Assembly: GCF_000744655.1 (NCBI RefSeq)
Contig: NZ_JQMJ01000003.1
Location: forward strand, 930,001-994,000
Length of the DNA stretch: 64,000 nt
Direction of reading: 5' to 3'
Source: Streptacidiphilus rugosus AM-16
GTDB taxonomy: Bacteria > Actinomycetota > Actinomycetes > Streptomycetales > Streptomycetaceae
Below, piece by piece: positions 9,101-16,764 of this stretch. Within the stretch, counting starts at the first letter, position 1; the number at the start of each line of letters is the position of its first letter. The position numbers were made by a program, and so were the translations under genes. Under the pieces are notes generated by a model, which was not told where the DNA came from, made no database searches, and saw only the letters and a program-made list of their open reading frames with translations.

Positions 9101-9997
9101 TTGATCTCAGGGACGATGCCCGACGCTGCCGCCGCCGGCACCTGGAAGCTCGGCGACCGCGAAGTCAACCGGCTCGGATTCGGCGCGATGCGGCTGACCG
9201 GCAACGGCGTGATGGGCAATTCCGACGGCGCTCCGATCGACCGCGATGTCGCGATCGGGCTGCTGCCTCGGGCCGTCGAGCTCGGCGTGAACCACATCGA
9301 CACGGCGTCCTTCTATTTCGGTCCGCTCCGGTCGGCCAACGAACTGATCAACCGCGCGCTGGCCCCCTACGACGACCAGGTGGTCGTCGTCACCAAGGTC
9401 GGCCCCGGGCGTGGTCCGTCGGGGGATTGGACGGCCAGGGCGACACCGGAGCAGCTGCGGGGGCAGGTGGAGGAGAACCTTCGCCAACTCGGCGGTGACC
9501 ACCTCGACGTCGTCAATCTGCGGCGCGGACTGGAGCCCTCGATCGCCGAACACTTCGGGGCGCTGGCCGATCTTCGTGATGCCGGGCTCATCCGTCACCT
9601 CGGCATCTCCCACGTCACGCCCGAGCACCTGGCGGAGGCCCAGGCCATCGCGCCGGTGGTGTGCGTGCAGAACTTCTACAGCCTCGACTGCCGCCGTGCC
9701 GACGAGAACGGATTGTTGGACAGCTGTGGCGAGCAAGGCATCGCCTTCGTCCGGTACTACGCCATCTCCGGCCTCCAGCGCGAGGCCGCAGCCGCCACCG
9801 CCCACGACGACGCCGTCCTCGCCGTCGCCCGCGCCCACGACGCGACGCCCGCGCAGGTCCGACTGGCGTGGACCCTCCAGCGTGGCCCTCATGTCCTTGC
9901 GATCCCGGGTACCCGCAATCCGCAGCACCTGGAGGAGAACATCGCAGCCGCCGCACTGCGGTTGTCGGAGGACGAGTTGGCCCGCCTGGCTGGTTGA
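9101..9997 (+). CDS. Aldo/keto reductase
   Basis: 298 residues with a TIM-barrel aldo/keto reductase pattern: LGFGAMRL near the start, the catalytic Asp and Tyr in HIDTASFYFG, and the C-terminal NADPH-binding stretch IPGTRNPQHLEENIAAA. It reduces aldehydes or ketones with NADPH; the physiological substrate cannot be read from sequence. The given start is the TTG at 9101; the ATG at 9116 (MPDAAAAGTWKLG) is equally possible and would drop five residues. Neither has a well-spaced ribosome-binding site. It faces the HNH gene tail to tail. Confidence 0.85.
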   Translation: MISGTMPDAAAAGTWKLGDREVNRLGFGAMRLTGNGVMGNSDGAPIDRDVAIGLLPRAVELGVNHIDTASFYFGPLRSANELINRALAPYDDQVVVVTKVGPGRGPSGDWTARATPEQLRGQVEENLRQLGGDHLDVVNLRRGLEPSIAEHFGALADLRDAGLIRHLGISHVTPEHLAEAQAIAPVVCVQNFYSLDCRRADENGLLDSCGEQGIAFVRYYAISGLQREAAAATAHDDAVLAVARAHDATPAQVRLAWTLQRGPHVLAIPGTRNPQHLEENIAAAALRLSEDELARLAG

Positions 9998-10068
9998 TCG
10001 CTGGGCATGTGGACATGTGGGCGTGCCGATGGGCCGCCGGGTGGGCGGCTCATCGGCTGTTGGGTTGT

Positions 10069-11508
10069 TCAGTGGGGGTAGCGGGTGTTGGGGGGTGGGG
10101 GTGTGTCGGGTGGTGGGACGGCTGTGGGTCTGCCGTTGCTCATTTCGAGTTCCCAGCCGGTGTGGTGGAGGTCGGTGTGGTGTTCTCCGCAGAGGAGGGC
10201 CAGGTTGTTCAGGCTGGTGTGGCCGCCGTCGGCCCAGTGGGTGAGGTGGTGGGCTTCGCACCAGGTGGGTGGCCTTGTGCAGCCGGGCCAGACGCAGTGC
10301 CGGTCCCGGGCGATGACCGCGTCCCGCAGGTGCGCGGGCACGGTGCGGGTGGCGCGGCCGATGGAGACCGGCTTGCCCTGGCCCTTGGTGAGGATGACGC
10401 GGAGTCGGCAGTCGCAGGACTCCTTACGGGCCTGCCACCGCGGCAACCGGAACCCCCGCGTGGACGTGGCGACGCCGACGGGGTGCAGCAACCCCGACAC
10501 ATCATCGTTCCCGTCCGTTTCCGGGTCGTCGGTGAAGGTGGGGTGGGCCGGGCACTCCTCCCGCAGCGCGTCCAGATCCGCGATCACGGTGAAGTGGGGG
10601 CGCTGACCACCGGTGGTGGGGAGCTTGTCGCAGCCCAGCGCGAGGTCGGCGACCGCTTCGAGGGCGTCGCCCATCCGCTCCGGATGCGTCCGGGTTTCCC
10701 CCTCGACGGGGGTGCCCATCGCCGCCTCCAGCGCGACGCGCAGCTTCTCCCCCGCCACCGCCGACAGTTCGGCGGTCAGCACCCAGAACGGGTCATCGCT
10801 CGTGCCGGTCTGCGACAGCCTCGCGGTGGACCGGAACAGCGCCGGGGCGTCCTTCACCTGCGGCTCCTGCTCCTCGACCAGGTGGGCGCGGACCTGCCGG
10901 GCGGCCTGCTTGAGCTGCCCCAGGTGGAGTTCCTTCGCCTGCCCGACCAGGAGTTCTTCGGCCTGTTCGCGGGCCTGGGGGTCCTCCACGTCGGTGATCT
11001 CGTGGGCGATGACCTCCGCCTGGCTGGCGGAGAGTTCCCCGTCGGTGAGCGCGGTGCGGACGGTGCGGAGGGTGTCCAGGCGGCGGGCGCGGTCCACGAG
11101 CTGCTTCGCCGCCCGGTCGCTCAACTGGCCGTGCGTCTGCAGGAACCCCTTCGCCGTCCGGGAACGGGTGGCGGCGACCGCGCCGGTGCGGTCGAACACC
11201 GCGACCCGACGTGCCAGCTCCGCCCCCACCATCTCCTCGAAGCGGACCAGCGCGAGGAGCTGCTCGGCCTGGAACGGGGCGCCGGCCGCACACAGGGCGT
11301 CATCGTCCTCCGCCGCCAACGCGGCCAGGAACGTCATGCACGAGGCGGGCAGGGTCCGCAGCGGCTCGGTGCTCGCAGCACGGGCCTGGCGGGAGCTTGA
11401 GGGAGTCAGGGGATCCGCACGGAACACGTCCCCCAGCGAGGCAGAAAACACCTCACCCATGGACGCATCTCCGTCTTCACACCCGCCCCCGAACATCGAG
11501 GCGTCCAT
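10069..11508 (-). CDS. DUF222 / HNH endonuclease protein (13E12 family)
   Basis: 479 residues. The long N-terminal helical DUF222 domain ends near 340. The C-terminal HNH nuclease carries CVWPGC, the histidine pair of WCEAHHL, the Asn of SLNNLALLC and GEHH, so the zinc and catalytic residues look intact. This is the actinobacterial 13E12 family, abundant in mycobacteria and patchy in Streptomyces, which suggests acquisition. The ATG at 11508 was chosen because a CATAAT hexamer lies six bases before it; the frame is open a further 13 codons upstream. Proposed role is DNA cleavage in a mobile or repair context, unproven. No insertion sequence or phage gene flanks it. Confidence 0.82.
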   Translation of the reverse strand: MDASMFGGGCEDGDASMGEVFSASLGDVFRADPLTPSSSRQARAASTEPLRTLPASCMTFLAALAAEDDDALCAAGAPFQAEQLLALVRFEEMVGAELARRVAVFDRTGAVAATRSRTAKGFLQTHGQLSDRAAKQLVDRARRLDTLRTVRTALTDGELSASQAEVIAHEITDVEDPQAREQAEELLVGQAKELHLGQLKQAARQVRAHLVEEQEPQVKDAPALFRSTARLSQTGTSDDPFWVLTAELSAVAGEKLRVALEAAMGTPVEGETRTHPERMGDALEAVADLALGCDKLPTTGGQRPHFTVIADLDALREECPAHPTFTDDPETDGNDDVSGLLHPVGVATSTRGFRLPRWQARKESCDCRLRVILTKGQGKPVSIGRATRTVPAHLRDAVIARDRHCVWPGCTRPPTWCEAHHLTHWADGGHTSLNNLALLCGEHHTDLHHTGWELEMSNGRPTAVPPPDTPPPPNTRYPH

Positions 11509-11514
11509 AGAACA

Positions 11515-11520
11515 ATTATG
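11515..11520 (-). promoter_or_regulatory. Candidate -10 box for the HNH gene (leaderless layout)
   Basis: On the minus strand CATAAT ends six bases before the ATG at 11508. This spacing would put the transcription start at the start codon. No clear -35 is visible. Confidence 0.35.
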
Positions 11521-11570
11521 ACACCCCACCAAGCCCCACACCATCACTCACAAGAGTGAAAACCCCCAGC

Positions 11571-12053
11571 TCACACGGCCTCTACGGGCGTCAGGGGCAG
11601 GCCCAGCGTGCGGAAGGTGACGCGCTGGTCGAACCACATCAGGCCGACCGTCGTCGCGGTCATGAACGCCGCCATCCCCAGGTGTCCGGCGGTGGACGTG
11701 ACCTGCGTGCCCAGGAGGCCGAGGATCAGGTGAACGCCGATCCTGAGCCCGATCAGCGCGCCCAGGATCGTGCGGCTGCGTCCGTTCTTCAGCATGGCGC
11801 GGACGAGCTTGCGGCGCTTGCCCAGGACCGTGAGCCCGACGAGCATGTTGACCAGGCCGAGCCCGGAGAGGGCCATCCAGGCGTCCGGGTGGAGCTTGAT
11901 GATGTCGTAGGCGGCGCCCATCAGACCCTCGAACACGAAGAACCAGGGGGAGAGCGGCTTGACCCCGGCGAGCGACGCCGCCGCGTCCGAAGGCTGGTCC
12001 TTCTTGCCGAAGCTGATGAAGGCCGGCTTCGTCAGTGCCGTGGTGATGCTCAT
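11571..12053 (-). CDS. Small four-helix membrane protein, function unknown
   Basis: 160 residues, with hydrophobic segments around 33-50, 58-77, 95-115 and 122-140, basic loops (GKRRKLVRAMLKNGRSR) and a soluble N-terminus. I do not recognise a family. The gene has the same orientation as the amine oxidase upstream (220 bp apart) but its own dense palindromic upstream region (12149-12232) suggests independent control. Confidence 0.6.
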   Translation of the reverse strand: MSITTALTKPAFISFGKKDQPSDAAASLAGVKPLSPWFFVFEGLMGAAYDIIKLHPDAWMALSGLGLVNMLVGLTVLGKRRKLVRAMLKNGRSRTILGALIGLRIGVHLILGLLGTQVTSTAGHLGMAAFMTATTVGLMWFDQRVTFRTLGLPLTPVEAV

Positions 12054-12148
12054 TCCGGTCGCCCCCTGGGTGCCTGCCGACCTGCTGATCGGCTTTCCTT
12101 GTGATCACGAGCTTGCCGTGGGAGGGGGTGGGCGCGGCAGTCGCGGCC

Positions 12149-12232
12149 GTCCTGACAATCGCAGGACATTTGTCATACGCCGCGCATGACAGTGCAGGAC
12201 ACGGCGCATGACGGCACGTGAAGGCGCATGAC
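12149..12232. promoter_or_regulatory. Cluster of palindromes and direct repeats upstream of the small membrane protein
   Basis: Three elements are packed in 84 bp. GTCCTG (12149-12154) and CAGGAC (12162-12167) form a 6-bp inverted repeat with a 7-bp spacer. GTCATACGCCGCGCATGAC (12172-12190) is a 19-bp palindrome with one mismatched pair. CGCATGAC recurs at 12183, 12205 and 12225. This looks like a multi-site operator for the gene starting at 12053; no regulator gene is adjacent. Confidence 0.45.
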
Positions 12233-12272
12233 AGCGACGGCCTTCGCCGCCGCGTCCGCCGCTGGTCGCCGC

Positions 12273-13967
12273 TCAGACCTGGGAGTTGACCTCCGTGGCC
12301 GCACGCTCGCCCGAGGCGACCGCCGCGTTCAGGGTCGCGTTGTCGACGTCGGTGTGTTCCCCCGCGAAGTGGATCCGGCCCTCCTGGACCGCCTCGTAGC
12401 CGGCGAATCCGGTGTACTGGCCGATCCCGTAGTAGTGGTACGCGCCCTTGTGCCACGGGTCGAGCGACCAGTGGTCCTCGTAGGCGAGGCCGTTGAACGC
12501 TGCGGTGGTCCCCGGGTAGACGTTCTCGATCTGTGAGAGGAACCAGTCGACGTCCGCCGAGGGGGCGGGGCCGTGGGCCGCGCCGGTGAGGACGGAGCGG
12601 GCGGTGTCGCCGCCGGGGAAGTTGACCAGAAGGGCGGGGCCGCCCTTCGCACCGAGCTGGACGGAGCCGTCCCAGGCCGTCTGGTAGCCGGTCGGGCCGG
12701 TGTTGCTGACGCCGTTGTAGCCGAGTGACGGCCAGGTCTTACCGGTCAGCTGGGTGACCAGCTTGGCGTTCTGGCCCATCCCCTGCTGCTGGATGGCGGT
12801 GAGCTTCAGCGCCGAGAGCCCGGATCGGCTCAGGTCGACGTCCCGCAGGGTGCTGAAGGGCAGCGCGAGCACCAGGTGGTCGGCCTGCGCGGTGACCGCC
12901 GGACTCCCGCCGCCCACGCAGGAGAAGGTGCAGCTGTAGCTGCCGTCGCTGTTCTGCACCACCGCTGTGAGCTGGTAGCCCTGCCGGACCGTCCCCGGGG
13001 GAAGCCGGCCCAGCATGCCGCTGACCAGCTGGTCGTTGCCGCCGATGAGGTGGTACTTCTCGTCGAAGCCGGCCCCGCCGTCGAAGGTCGAGGACGCGCC
13101 GAGGAAGCCGATCATGCCCAGCGCCGACGAGTGCGCGGGTTCGCCGCCGGACTGGAGCTGGATCGACTGGATCAGCTGGCTCAGCGCCGAGCCCGAGGGA
13201 AGGCCGATCTGGGTCAGGTAGTCGAGGCAGGAGAGCTGGTCCAGGCGTTTCGCCTCCGCGGTGGCGTTGTTCCAGCGTGGGGTGCCCATCGCGGCGTATG
13301 ACGCCGCAAACGCCTGGTAGGCCTCGGCGACCCAGTCGCTCTGCTGCTGTGCGCCGTCGTAGCGGCCGCCGTCGATCCAACCGGCGTAGGTGCCCGAGCC
13401 GAGGGTCCCGCCGTTCGCGTACTCGGTCTTGAGGCCGAGGGACTTGGCCAGGGCGAGTACGGAGGTGTCGGTCGAGCTGATGAAGGAGCCGCCGTGCTCG
13501 CTCACCATGCCGTTGGCGAAGAACCCGCGCAGCGACCAGCACCGACCGCCGATGTGCGTGGTGTCGGCCTCGTAGACGGTCGAGGCGATCGCTTTGGGCC
13601 CCGTCCACAACTGGTGTGCGCAGCGCAGTCCGGCCAACCCGGCCCCGACGATGACGACGCGCGGGGCGGTCGCGCTCGCCGCGGCCGCCGCCCCGGTGGC
13701 CGCCGCAGCCCTGGTCGAGCCCGCCAGTGCGGCTCCGGCCAGTCCTGCGACGGAGACCGCGCCTGCTCCGGCCAGTAGTTGACGCCGATTCAGCCGGAGC
13801 TCGGCGCGGTCCGCACGTTCGGCGCGCTCGCCGGCGACCTCGGCGACCGGCATGCCGCGACGCCGGGCCTCGCCGTGCAGGGAGAAGGCGAGGCCGAGGC
13901 GGTCCGGAGAACCGGTGCGGGTGGTCGGCTGGGGCGTGGTGCTCGATCTGGCAGGTTCCCGGTGCAT
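12273..13967 (-). CDS. Flavin-dependent amine oxidase, Tat-type N-terminus
   Basis: 564 residues. The FAD Rossmann motif VVIVGAGLAG is near residue 105, and the C-terminal FAD-binding region (GRIHFAGEHTDVDNATLNAAVASGERAA) is complete. This is the monoamine oxidase / L-amino-acid oxidase family, which oxidises an amine to an imine and releases ammonia and peroxide. NRRQLLAGAG at 60-69 is a twin-arginine motif before a hydrophobic stretch, implying export, although the n-region is long; the Met at residue 39 would give a normal-length signal. The ATG at 13967 has a good GAGAGGGA site. Its promoter carries one of the two 29-bp palindromes shared with the amidohydrolase operon. The substrate is unknown. 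Confidence 0.87.
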   Translation of the reverse strand: MHREPARSSTTPQPTTRTGSPDRLGLAFSLHGEARRRGMPVAEVAGERAERADRAELRLNRRQLLAGAGAVSVAGLAGAALAGSTRAAAATGAAAAASATAPRVVIVGAGLAGLRCAHQLWTGPKAIASTVYEADTTHIGGRCWSLRGFFANGMVSEHGGSFISSTDTSVLALAKSLGLKTEYANGGTLGSGTYAGWIDGGRYDGAQQQSDWVAEAYQAFAASYAAMGTPRWNNATAEAKRLDQLSCLDYLTQIGLPSGSALSQLIQSIQLQSGGEPAHSSALGMIGFLGASSTFDGGAGFDEKYHLIGGNDQLVSGMLGRLPPGTVRQGYQLTAVVQNSDGSYSCTFSCVGGGSPAVTAQADHLVLALPFSTLRDVDLSRSGLSALKLTAIQQQGMGQNAKLVTQLTGKTWPSLGYNGVSNTGPTGYQTAWDGSVQLGAKGGPALLVNFPGGDTARSVLTGAAHGPAPSADVDWFLSQIENVYPGTTAAFNGLAYEDHWSLDPWHKGAYHYYGIGQYTGFAGYEAVQEGRIHFAGEHTDVDNATLNAAVASGERAATEVNSQV

Positions 13968-14006
13968 GAGAATCCCTCTCTGGGGGACCGAACGATGCTG
14001 ACCGGG

Positions 14007-14036
14007 AGTGAACTGCTAGCGCAATGCTGTTGTCAA
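14007..14036 (-). promoter_or_regulatory. Candidate promoter of the amine oxidase gene
   Basis: On the minus strand TTGACA (14036-14031) lies at the centre of the palindromic operator, and TTCACT (14012-14007) follows after 18 bp. The start codon is 39 bp further on. Repressor bound at the operator would cover the -35 box. Confidence 0.55.
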
Positions 14037-14047
14037 CAGTGTTGCGC
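14019..14047. promoter_or_regulatory. 29-bp palindromic operator, copy 1 (amine oxidase promoter)
   Basis: Outer arms GCGCAA/TTGCGC and inner arms CTGTTG/CAACAG are perfect inverted repeats around a single central T, separated by 2-nt spacers. It matches the copy at 14879-14907 at 27 of 29 positions. It lies in the 142-bp gap between the TetR gene and the oxidase gene. The adjacent TetR protein is the obvious binder (inference). Confidence 0.8.
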
Positions 14048-14109
14048 GAACTGCCGCCGCGGCGGCCCCTCGCGGCGGCTTCGGGAACCCCGCCGCGAGG
14101 GTCGTCCGC

Positions 14110-14844
14110 TCACGCGCCGCCGCGCAGCTCCGTCGCCCTGCGTTCGATCGCGGTGATCAGCGCCTCGACCCTGGCGTCGTAGACCTGGTCCTGTGTCACC
14201 TCGGCCAACTCCGCCGCTGCCGCCGTGATCCGGGGAAAGGCCTGCGGATCGACGAGCCGGTACTCGCGGTTCCACGCGGACTCGTCCGCGGCCCGCGCCT
14301 CGGGGGAGAAGAGCAGGTAGGCGGCGCGCTGCCCGACCAGGGCCAGCAGCGAGTCGCCCACCATCCGGTAGTGGACCGCCGCGTCCGTGCCGGTCAGGCC
14401 GGCTTCGGTCACCGCCCCGAGGATCAGTTCGACGACGCGGAACTCGTTGGCCCGTCGCGTCGTCCGGCTCGCCATGGCGGAGGCCACGGCGGGGTAGCGC
14501 AGCGCGACCGCCAGCGAGCCGTCGGCCAGCGCGCGGATCCGGTCCTGCCAGCTCAGTCCGGCCGGGATGCTGTCCAGGACTTCGCCGAGCGTGCGGTCGG
14601 CGACCTCGAGCAGCAGCTCGTCCTTGTCGCGGAAGTGACGGTAGACGGCGGTCGGGTCGGCGCCGAGCTCCTCGCCGAGGCGGCGCACCGTGAAGGCGTC
14701 CGCGCTGCCGCGTGCGGCGATACGCAGACTCGCCTCGATGATCAGCTCGGGCGTCAGCTGGCTGCCCGAGCGCTTGCTCCGGGTGGACTTGGCGGGGGCG
14801 TCCGCGGGGGCGTGCGCGGCGGTTCCCAGGGGTGGCTTCGACAT
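14110..14844 (-). CDS. TetR-family transcriptional repressor
   Basis: 244 residues. The N-terminal HTH (about 30-80: LIIEASLRIAARG, FTVRRLGEELGADPTAVYRHFRDKDELL) is typical TetR and is followed by a helical ligand-binding domain. It sits between two gene sets that share an operator found nowhere else in the window, and reads divergently from the amidohydrolase operon. A candidate -10 (TACACT, minus strand 14859-14854) is nine bases before its ATG, right beside the operator at 14879-14907, so autoregulation is likely. The ligand is probably a substrate or product of the oxidase/amidohydrolase route. Confidence 0.9.
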   Translation of the reverse strand: MSKPPLGTAAHAPADAPAKSTRSKRSGSQLTPELIIEASLRIAARGSADAFTVRRLGEELGADPTAVYRHFRDKDELLLEVADRTLGEVLDSIPAGLSWQDRIRALADGSLAVALRYPAVASAMASRTTRRANEFRVVELILGAVTEAGLTGTDAAVHYRMVGDSLLALVGQRAAYLLFSPEARAADESAWNREYRLVDPQAFPRITAAAAELAEVTQDQVYDARVEALITAIERRATELRGGA

Positions 14845-14878
14845 GGTCCGGCCAGTGTAACGATGCGGGACAGTCCGA

Positions 14879-14907
14879 GCGCAATGCTGTTGACAACAGC
14901 GTTGCGC
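14879..14907. promoter_or_regulatory. 29-bp palindromic operator, copy 2 (tetR/amidohydrolase divergent promoter)
   Basis: Same outer arms GCGCAA/TTGCGC and inner arms CTGTTG/CAACAG as copy 1, with A as the centre base. It lies in the 106-bp divergent gap, 43 bp before the amidohydrolase ATG and 34 bp from the tetR ATG, and so can control both directions. Confidence 0.82.
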
Positions 14908-14918
14908 GCCGCTTCACT
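14890..14918 (+). promoter_or_regulatory. Candidate promoter of the amidohydrolase-transporter operon
   Basis: TTGACA (14890-14895) at the operator centre and TTCACT (14913-14918) are separated by 17 bp. The same pair, at 18 bp, occurs at the amine oxidase promoter. The ATG follows 32 bp after the -10. Confidence 0.55.
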
Positions 14919-14950
14919 CCTCCTCACCACCACACGGGGAGGGAACACCG

Positions 14951-16699
14951 ATGGCGCACCACCCACACCAGACGGCCGAGTTGGTCTTCCGAGGCGGGAG
15001 TGTCTTCACCGCAGCGACGCCGACCAGCACTCGCGCGGGAGCCTCCCCCGCAGCCCCCGTTCCCACAGCCCCTGTCCCCGCAGCCCCCGTTCCGGCGGCG
15101 GTCGCCGTCCGGGACGGCCGCATCCTCGCGGTGGTCCGCGACGAGTCCGAGCTGCGTGATCTCGTCGGGCCGGCCACGGAGGTCGTCGACCTCCAGGGCG
15201 GTCTGCTCGCGCCCGGGTTCCAGGACGCCCACGTGCACCCCGCCGTGGCCGGCGTGCAGATGCTCCGCTGCGACCTCGCGGGACAGCGCAGCATCGAGGG
15301 GTATCTCGCCACCGTCGCGGCCTACGCCGCCGCCCATCCGGACGCCGCGTGGATCAGGGGCGGCGGCTGGTCGATGGACGTGTTCCCCGACGGCATCCCG
15401 ACCCGCACGATGCTCGACTCCGTCGTTCCCGATCGGCCGGTGCTGCTGACCAACCGCGACGGCCACGGCGCGTGGGTCAACTCCCGTGCGCTGGAGCTGG
15501 CCGGGGTCGACCGGCGCACGCCCGATCCGGCCGACGGACGGATCGAGCGGGAGCCCGACGGGACACCCGTCGGCACTCTCCAGGAGGGCGCGATGAACCT
15601 GGTCGGCGACCTCGTGCCGGTCGCCACGGCGGAGGAGGCCCGTGCGGGGCTGCTCGTCGCCCAGCAGCACCTCTTCTCGCTCGGCGTCACCGCCTGGCAG
15701 GACGCCATGATCGGCGCCTTTCCCGGCAACCCGGACAACTTCTCGGTCTACGTCGACGCCGCCCGCGAAGGCGCGCTCCGGGCGCGCGTGGTCGGCGCGT
15801 TGTGGTGGGACCGCGAGCGTGGCGTCGAGCAGATCCCCGACCTGCTGGAGCGCCGTCTGCACGGCCGCGTCGGCCGGTTCGACGCCACCACCGTGAAGAT
15901 CATGCAGGACGGCATCGCCGAGAACTTCACCGCGAGCATGCTCGAGCCGTACCTCGACGGCTGCGGCTGCGCGACCGCCAACTCCGGCCTGAGCTTCGTC
16001 GATCCGGCCGTGCTCCGCGAAGCTGTGCGGCAACTCGACGCGCTCGGCTTCCAGTTGCACTTCCACGCGCTGGGCGACCGAGCGGTCCGCGAGGTCCTCG
16101 ACGCACTGGAACTGGCCCGTGCCGCCAACGGTGCGAACGACAACCGGCACCACCTCGCCCATCTCCAACTGGTGCACCCGGACGACCTCAAGCGCTTCGC
16201 CGAGGTCGGCGCCGCCGCCAACATCCAGGCACTCTGGGCGGCGCACGAGCCGCAGATGGACGAGCTCACCATCCCCTACCTGGGCGCCGAACGCGCCGCG
16301 CTGCAGTACCCGTTCGGCGACCTGGCCCGCGCGGGCGCCCGCCTGGTCGCGGGCAGCGACTGGTCGGTCAGCAGCCCCAACCCGCTCTGGGGCATCCACG
16401 TGGCGGTCAACCGCGCCGTGCCGGTCGACGCGCCGAACGCCGCGACCGACCGGCGGCCCCGGCGGCCGTTCTACCCCGAGCAGGCGCTCACCCTGGGGCA
16501 GGCCTTCACCGCGTACACGGCGGGGAGCGCCTGGGTGAACCACCTGGACCAGGAGACCGGCACCGTCGAGCCGGGCAAGTGCGCGGACCTGGTCGTGCTG
16601 GACCGCGACCCGTTCGCCGGTCCGCCCGAGGAGATCGGCGCGGCCAAGGTCCGGATGACCTTCATCGACGGACGCCCCGTCCACGTCGCCGACAGCTGA
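14951..16699 (+). CDS. YtcJ-type metal-dependent amidohydrolase
   Basis: 582 residues of the amidohydrolase_3 / YtcJ family. The metal motif is DAHVHP (His94, His96); later metal and catalytic positions are in HFHALGDRAV and GSDWSVSSPNP. These enzymes hydrolyse amide or related bonds, some releasing amines from N-acyl or formyl compounds; the exact reaction is not predictable. An odd Pro/Ala/Val insert near residues 33-50 comes from an 18-bp direct repeat (15046-15063 and 15076-15093). A GGGGAGGGA site precedes the ATG. First gene of a six-gene operon with a peptide/opine-type ABC importer. Confidence 0.88.
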   Translation: MAHHPHQTAELVFRGGSVFTAATPTSTRAGASPAAPVPTAPVPAAPVPAAVAVRDGRILAVVRDESELRDLVGPATEVVDLQGGLLAPGFQDAHVHPAVAGVQMLRCDLAGQRSIEGYLATVAAYAAAHPDAAWIRGGGWSMDVFPDGIPTRTMLDSVVPDRPVLLTNRDGHGAWVNSRALELAGVDRRTPDPADGRIEREPDGTPVGTLQEGAMNLVGDLVPVATAEEARAGLLVAQQHLFSLGVTAWQDAMIGAFPGNPDNFSVYVDAAREGALRARVVGALWWDRERGVEQIPDLLERRLHGRVGRFDATTVKIMQDGIAENFTASMLEPYLDGCGCATANSGLSFVDPAVLREAVRQLDALGFQLHFHALGDRAVREVLDALELARAANGANDNRHHLAHLQLVHPDDLKRFAEVGAAANIQALWAAHEPQMDELTIPYLGAERAALQYPFGDLARAGARLVAGSDWSVSSPNPLWGIHVAVNRAVPVDAPNAATDRRPRRPFYPEQALTLGQAFTAYTAGSAWVNHLDQETGTVEPGKCADLVVLDRDPFAGPPEEIGAAKVRMTFIDGRPVHVADS

Positions 16700-16764
16700 A
16701 CCCTTCTCCCCGACGCCGTCCGCTCCGCTCCTGCACCCGTTCCGCTCCGACCGGAGGCCACCCC

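Noticed and set aside
15349-16764. Upstream extension of the binding-protein ORF
   Set aside because: The extension is a shadow of the amidohydrolase gene; the ATG at 16765 has a ribosome-binding site and starts a proper lipoprotein signal.
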